Part shown: positions 5,662 to 9,139 of the stretch, piece after piece
Numbering within the stretch: the first letter of the stretch is position 1
How the letters are laid out: each line of letters starts with the position of its first letter
Origin: JAUVYV01 sp964585535
GTDB taxonomy: Bacteria > Planctomycetota > Phycisphaerae > Sedimentisphaerales > Anaerobacaceae
Assembly (NCBI GenBank): GCA_964585535.1
Contig: CAZPDW010000088.1
Span: 1-9,139 of the forward strand
Reading direction: 5' to 3'
Length of the DNA stretch: 9,139 bases
Notes under the pieces: model-generated
Database searches by the model: none
What the model saw: the letters and a program-made list of their open reading frames with translations, nothing else
What the model was told of the DNA's origin: nothing
Program-made: the position numbers and the translations under genes

Positions 5662-6048
5662 GCCGGCTTTCGATAATATCGGCTAAGCTCTGAAATTATC
5701 ACGGGGAACGACCATAGCTTTTTTATTCGTCCCAATCAGGCGGTCTTCTTCCGCAAACAATTCACAATTCGAGGTGCCGACCGGTCAGTCAGATTGACTA
5801 AGCCCAAAATCGGCGGCATTCGAACCGTTCGGTTGTCGGCTCCGCCTAAGATGGCTGTGCTGAACGAAACAAGGCCGTTTGGGAACCTGATTTTTTGCCT
5901 TTGTGTCTCAGTTAACTTTCGCAGTTTTGTTAATGGTTTAAGCGGCTGGGGCTAATGCTTCCAGCAGAAACTCGAAGCAGAACATCGACGTTACTACCCT
6001 GGGAAAAATTTTGGCTCAAAGCAGAACCAAACAGGCGCAGTCGTTTGA

Positions 6049-6095
6049 CCGGCAAACGCCGGCATACCCGTTCAATCTCCGGCTTGATTTTTTTT
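6049..6095 (+). terminator. Possible terminator with a competing hairpin (attenuator-like)
   Basis: GCCGG (6058-6062) can pair with CCGGC downstream (6079-6083), which is followed by TTGA and eight T. It can also pair with CCGGC upstream (6049-6053) across a 4-nt loop. The two are mutually exclusive, like an antiterminator/terminator pair. The stems are only 5 bp and no gene follows on the + strand. Confidence 0.3.
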
Positions 6096-6175
6096 ATATC
6101 AATTGAAGGACAGGGTTGCGATAGTAACGGGGGCGAGCGGGGGGCGAGGCCGGAGCAACGAAAAGCGGATGGATA

Positions 6176-6191
6176 ATCAGTGGCGACTGAT
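6176..6191 (-). terminator. Hairpin downstream of asnS
   Basis: ATCAGT, loop of 4, ACTGAT: a perfect 6-bp stem about 60 nt past the asnS stop. No T-run follows on the - strand, so it may only stabilise the 3' end or be incidental. Confidence 0.3.
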
Positions 6192-6249
6192 GCCGGACGT
6201 GCCGTAAGCCGCAGGAGAGCACGCAGGATGCAGTGTGAAATGCGAAGGG

Positions 6250-7761
6250 CTAAATATACACCTTATCCATCAGCCGCGGAAACGCTATACACTGCCGGAT
6301 ATGCCGTTCGCCCGTAATCCACGCCAAGGTCCTCTCGACGCCTAATCCGAAGCCGCCGTGGGGGACTGAGCCGTATTTTCGCAAATCGAGATACCAGTTG
6401 TAGTTTTCTTTCTTTAATCCCTGCTCGTCAATTCTTTTTACGAGTAAGTCATATTCATTCTCTCTCATCGACCCGCCTATGATTTCGCCGAACCCTGCCG
6501 GCGCAAGCAAATCGAAATTTTCCACCACTTTGTCGTTGTCCCTGTCGGTCTTCATATAAAACGCCTTCGCTTTCGTCGGGTAGTGCGTTACGAAGACGGG
6601 CCTGTCGTGCATCTGCGATATAATCGTTTCGTCCGAGCCGCCCAGGTCTTTGCCCCATTGAAATTCCGCTGCTAACCGGGTGTGTTTCGGGTTGTTCTCG
6701 ATTCTTGTATTTATTTCATCCAGCTCGCCCCGCAGCTCGATCAATTCCGCCGAATTCTTGTCCCGCTTCCATTGCTTAATCGAACCCTTTTGCTCGGCCT
6801 CTAATTCCGCAATTCTCTTTTCTATTCTGTCCTTCTCTGCTTCGAGCTCCTCAAGCTGCTTCGCCATAAACGCCTTTGTCTTCTCGCCCGTCAAAATATC
6901 GACCGCCTCGGTATAAGTCAGCCGATAGAAGGGCGGCTTTATATTCTCAAGCGCCGCAGTATCCGCCCCGAGTTGTTCTAATTCACTTCTGTTATCGCTC
7001 AGCACCCGCTCGACGATATAGGAAACGAAATTTTCCGCTAATTCAAGCAGGCCGGGTAAATCGATAAACGCAACCTCCGGCTCGACCATCCAGAACTCCG
7101 TCAGGTGCCGCCGAGTCTTGCTCTTTTCCGCCCGAAACGTAGGCCCGAAGCAATACACCTTCCCGAATGCCATTGCCGCGCTTTCTAAATACAACTGCCC
7201 CGTCTGGGCCAAATACAGCGGGCTTCCGAAATAATCCACCTCGAAGAGCGTCTGCTCCTCCTCGCCCGCCGTGGCCATCAGTATCGGCGTATCGACCAGC
7301 GTAAAACCGTTATCGTTAAAGAACCGCCGAATCGCATCAATCACCGTATGCCGAACCCTGCCCATGCACCACTGCCCCTGCGACCGCAGATGCAGATGAC
7401 GATGCCTGAGCAAAAAATCAATCCCGTGCGACTTAGGCGTTATCGGATAATCACTCGCGCCGCCTATCACCTCCGCCGCCGTCACCGCCAATTCATACCC
7501 ACCCACACTCCTCTCATCTGCTTTGACTACCCCGCGCACACGGATACTCGATTCCTGCCCCAAATGCCTCAACTGCTCGAATACCTCATCCGGCACCTTG
7601 CCCTTTTCGACAACGCACTGGCAAAGCCCCGTCCCGTCCCGCAATATCAAAAACTGCACCTTCCCGCTCCCCCGCTGGTTATACAGCCAACCCTCCAGCG
7701 TTACCTCGCTTGCCACATTGTCTTTCAGTTCCACTATCTCAGTTCTCTTGTCCTGTGTCAT
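6250..7761 (-). CDS. asnS: Asparaginyl-tRNA synthetase
   Basis: Charges tRNA-Asn with asparagine using ATP, in the cytoplasm; a class IIb synthetase. The 503 residues hold an N-terminal OB-fold anticodon-binding domain (~20-100, VTLEGWLYNQRGSGKVQF), then the catalytic core with motif 2 at 209-223 (FRAEKSKTRRHLTEF, Arg210 and Glu212) and motif 3 at 470-477 (GFGLGVER, Arg477). DLLAPAGFGEIIGGSMRE (417-434) is typical of AsnRS rather than AspRS. E. coli AsnRS is about 466 residues; the excess is a charged insertion at ~296-360 (KQLEELEAEKDRIEKRIAEL and on), a predicted antiparallel coiled coil, placed between the VDIL segment and QWGKDLGGSDE. The core on either side is intact, so the enzyme should work. 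ATG 7761 has AAAGGA 8 nt upstream and overlaps the end of the preceding gene by 23 nt, so the two are co-transcribed. Very confident on identity. Confidence 0.97.
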   Translation of the reverse strand: MTQDKRTEIVELKDNVASEVTLEGWLYNQRGSGKVQFLILRDGTGLCQCVVEKGKVPDEVFEQLRHLGQESSIRVRGVVKADERSVGGYELAVTAAEVIGGASDYPITPKSHGIDFLLRHRHLHLRSQGQWCMGRVRHTVIDAIRRFFNDNGFTLVDTPILMATAGEEEQTLFEVDYFGSPLYLAQTGQLYLESAAMAFGKVYCFGPTFRAEKSKTRRHLTEFWMVEPEVAFIDLPGLLELAENFVSYIVERVLSDNRSELEQLGADTAALENIKPPFYRLTYTEAVDILTGEKTKAFMAKQLEELEAEKDRIEKRIAELEAEQKGSIKQWKRDKNSAELIELRGELDEINTRIENNPKHTRLAAEFQWGKDLGGSDETIISQMHDRPVFVTHYPTKAKAFYMKTDRDNDKVVENFDLLAPAGFGEIIGGSMRENEYDLLVKRIDEQGLKKENYNWYLDLRKYGSVPHGGFGLGVERTLAWITGERHIRQCIAFPRLMDKVYI

Positions 7762-9139
7762 TCGTCCTTTCCTTTACCTTCTTGCCCCCCGGCCAGATTA
7801 CCCAGTCGTCGAGCCCTGTCTGCTTATTACGTTTGCCGCCGTCATCGATGCCGTTCTTATCCTTGCTGTACAATACAAAGTTGTTCTCCCCGCTCTTATA
7901 GACAAACGGCCCGCCGTAGCCATCGACAAATACATCTTCCGGGCCGAACTCTGCCGCCTGACCTAAATTATCAGGCCATTTTCCCTTCGCGTTTTTGTAT
8001 CGCCTGAGCGCAACAACCACCCGCGTCCCCCTCTTTATGCCTTCCGCCCGCCGGAATGTATCCCGGAGTGTATAATAGCTATTCTCACTCTGCTCCGTCA
8101 CAATTCTCACCATGTACGGCAAGTTAAACTCGAACCGTCTCCAATTAGCTCCCTGGCTTATCGACAACCTGGAACGCGGCTGAGCTTCGTAGCTGAAGTT
8201 GGGGTCCTCTAACTCTGTGTATCGTTCGTATGCCGCATCGATAATCGCCGCCATCTGCTCGGGCCTTGCCGGAAAGGCGAACCACTTAACAATCACCACC
8301 GCCTTCCTCGCTTTTCTTTTCCAGTACCCCGGATACGCCGTCCGCCGCATATATTCCAATGTCTTTTTATCCTTGACCTGCCCGCTCTCCAGTGCCTTTC
8401 TCATCTGTTCCCGCTTCGACGCCCACGTATCGACTGACCGCCGAACCTGCCCTGCCTCATTGATTTGATACGTCATCCCCGCAAGCATATTCTTTACCTG
8501 CAGCTTATCAGTCTCCAGGACGCCTTCAAAAGCGTCCCTCCAGTCCGGCTTCATTTGCCCAATTGTTTCGTCCACCGTATCCAGATAGCTCGAATCCACA
8601 TCAGTTTCAATAACCGTCTTGTTAATCCGCATCAGAGCAAGCGCCTCAATCGCCTGACCCAGCAAAATATAAACCATAGTTGGTTGTTGACCCAGATGCT
8701 GGCCCATTTGAAGCGCAGCTACGTATTTTTCAATCGCCTCACCCGTCTTGCCCTCCGCGACCGCGTTATTCCCAACCGCGATAAGCAGAAATGTCCACTG
8801 CCGCATTAGCTTCATTGTGTCTCCGAGTTTCATCGGGTCGCAGGGTATTGGAAATGCACAGCCTTGTAGCTTTGTGGCCTCGACGACCTTTTCAATAAGC
8901 AACTGCTTTGCTTGCAGCCACTTTGCCATTTCCGGGTGCTCCTTTGTCGTCCATGGCCCTGATTTTGACGACGGAATTGTTCTTACGAAGAATTCCGGGG
9001 CATTTTTATCGATGACCGTGGCGTCAAACAGCTTTTCGTAAATCAATGCCGCGTTCTCGGCATCGGCCACCGCGTATTTCTCCTGAAGTGCCGCCGTTTC
9101 TTTGTCAAACGTAAACGGCCGCCAGCCCTCTCTATCCTC
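7739..9139 (-). CDS. Large hypothetical protein with TPR-like middle and Gly/Asp-rich tail (5' end outside window)
   Basis: The frame runs to the right edge without a stop, so the start lies outside; 466 residues are visible. The GTG at 9070 would be an internal start: the 23 residues before it (including WRPFTFDKE and LQEKYAVADAENAA) continue the same helical pattern. The middle contains TPR-like helices (for example NNAVAEGKTGEAIEKYVAAL). Near the C-terminus are RRYKNAKGKWPDNL, DVFVDGYGGPFVY and LYSKDKNGIDDGG. These resemble the tail of pseudopilin/type II secretion G-like proteins, where a folded strand region ends in an Asp/Gly calcium-type loop. No membrane segment is visible in the part present. 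It ends inside the start of asnS, forming an operon with it, though no functional link is evident. I associate this architecture with planctomycetes, an impression rather than a search result. Function unknown. Confidence 0.75.
   Translation of the reverse strand, partial: EDREGWRPFTFDKETAALQEKYAVADAENAALIYEKLFDATVIDKNAPEFFVRTIPSSKSGPWTTKEHPEMAKWLQAKQLLIEKVVEATKLQGCAFPIPCDPMKLGDTMKLMRQWTFLLIAVGNNAVAEGKTGEAIEKYVAALQMGQHLGQQPTMVYILLGQAIEALALMRINKTVIETDVDSSYLDTVDETIGQMKPDWRDAFEGVLETDKLQVKNMLAGMTYQINEAGQVRRSVDTWASKREQMRKALESGQVKDKKTLEYMRRTAYPGYWKRKARKAVVIVKWFAFPARPEQMAAIIDAAYERYTELEDPNFSYEAQPRSRLSISQGANWRRFEFNLPYMVRIVTEQSENSYYTLRDTFRRAEGIKRGTRVVVALRRYKNAKGKWPDNLGQAAEFGPEDVFVDGYGGPFVYKSGENNFVLYSKDKNGIDDGGKRNKQTGLDDWVIWPGGKKVKERTNDTGQEN

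Larger units (their letters stand above)
5662..6249. other. Non-coding stretch with several hairpins
   Basis: No convincing gene on either strand. Contents are small inverted repeats (AGTCA/TGACT at 5787-5799; GCTGG/CCAGC around 5944-5964), the alternative hairpins at 6049-6095 and the hairpin at 6176-6191. It is the downstream side of asnS on the - strand. A + strand frame at 5955-6176 has no ribosome site and an unconvincing composition. Confidence 0.45.

Noticed and set aside
5955..6176. A 73-codon + strand reading frame
   Set aside because: No ribosome binding site, unconvincing Arg/Ser-rich composition, and it runs through the hairpin/T-run at 6049-6095.
4785..6249. Possible RNase P RNA, tmRNA, SRP RNA or known riboswitch in the gene-poor stretch
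   Set aside because: I looked for their conserved cores on both strands and found none; a covariance-model scan would be decisive.
1045..7761. Two gene overlaps of exactly 23 nt (1045-1067 and 7739-7761)
   Set aside because: The overlapped sequences are unrelated, so the equal length is coincidence.
7348..8007. A 219-codon + strand reading frame opposite asnS and the next gene
   Set aside because: It is antisense to two convincing genes and its Arg/Pro/His-rich composition is what reverse-strand coding DNA gives.
1..9139. CRISPR array, insertion sequence or integrase gene
   Set aside because: No regularly spaced direct repeats, no transposase or tyrosine/serine recombinase motifs in any convincing reading frame.

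Overview
The window looks like chromosomal DNA from a bacterium of the Planctomycetota, possibly a Phycisphaerae-type lineage. That placement is an inference. It rests on moderate G+C, frequent GTG starts, an asparaginyl-tRNA synthetase with a long coiled-coil insertion, and a large hypothetical protein whose Gly/Asp-rich tail is of a kind I associate with planctomycete genomes. No marker gene here fixes the taxonomy.

Left third (1-3772, + strand): a tightly packed three-gene operon that is the most interesting content. It starts with the 3' part of a regulator-like gene that is open to the left edge and whose first visible residues look like the second half of an XRE-type helix-turn-helix. 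Next comes a tRNA-dependent cyclodipeptide synthase (CDPS) that overlaps the regulator by 23 nt and has the catalytic Ser, Tyr and Glu signature. Last is a sodium:solute symporter-type membrane protein fused to a C-terminal cysteine-cluster (YkgJ/CxxCxxCC-like) domain, overlapping the CDPS by 4 nt. The operon reads as regulate, make a cyclic dipeptide, then transport or sense it. No cyclodipeptide oxidase, P450 or methyltransferase is visible in the window.

Middle (3750-6249): a gene-poor stretch between two convergent gene blocks. A terminator-like hairpin is followed by a 3' fragment of a tRNA gene on the - strand (T-arm, acceptor strand and discriminator only), which looks like an integration-site scar. 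To its right are a probable coding remnant, a small two-helix membrane protein on the - strand with its own promoter and a leader holding two hairpins, a 100-residue helical hypothetical protein, and a 44-residue Trp-rich, basic small ORF with a strong ribosome binding site. The rest is non-coding as far as I can see, with several inverted repeats, one of them a perfect 12-bp long-range pair and one a pair of mutually exclusive hairpins before a T-run.

Right third (6250-9139, - strand): asnS, complete with class II synthetase motifs 2 and 3. Its start overlaps by 23 nt the end of a long hypothetical protein that continues past the right edge. These two genes appear to form an ordinary chromosomal operon transcribed leftward.
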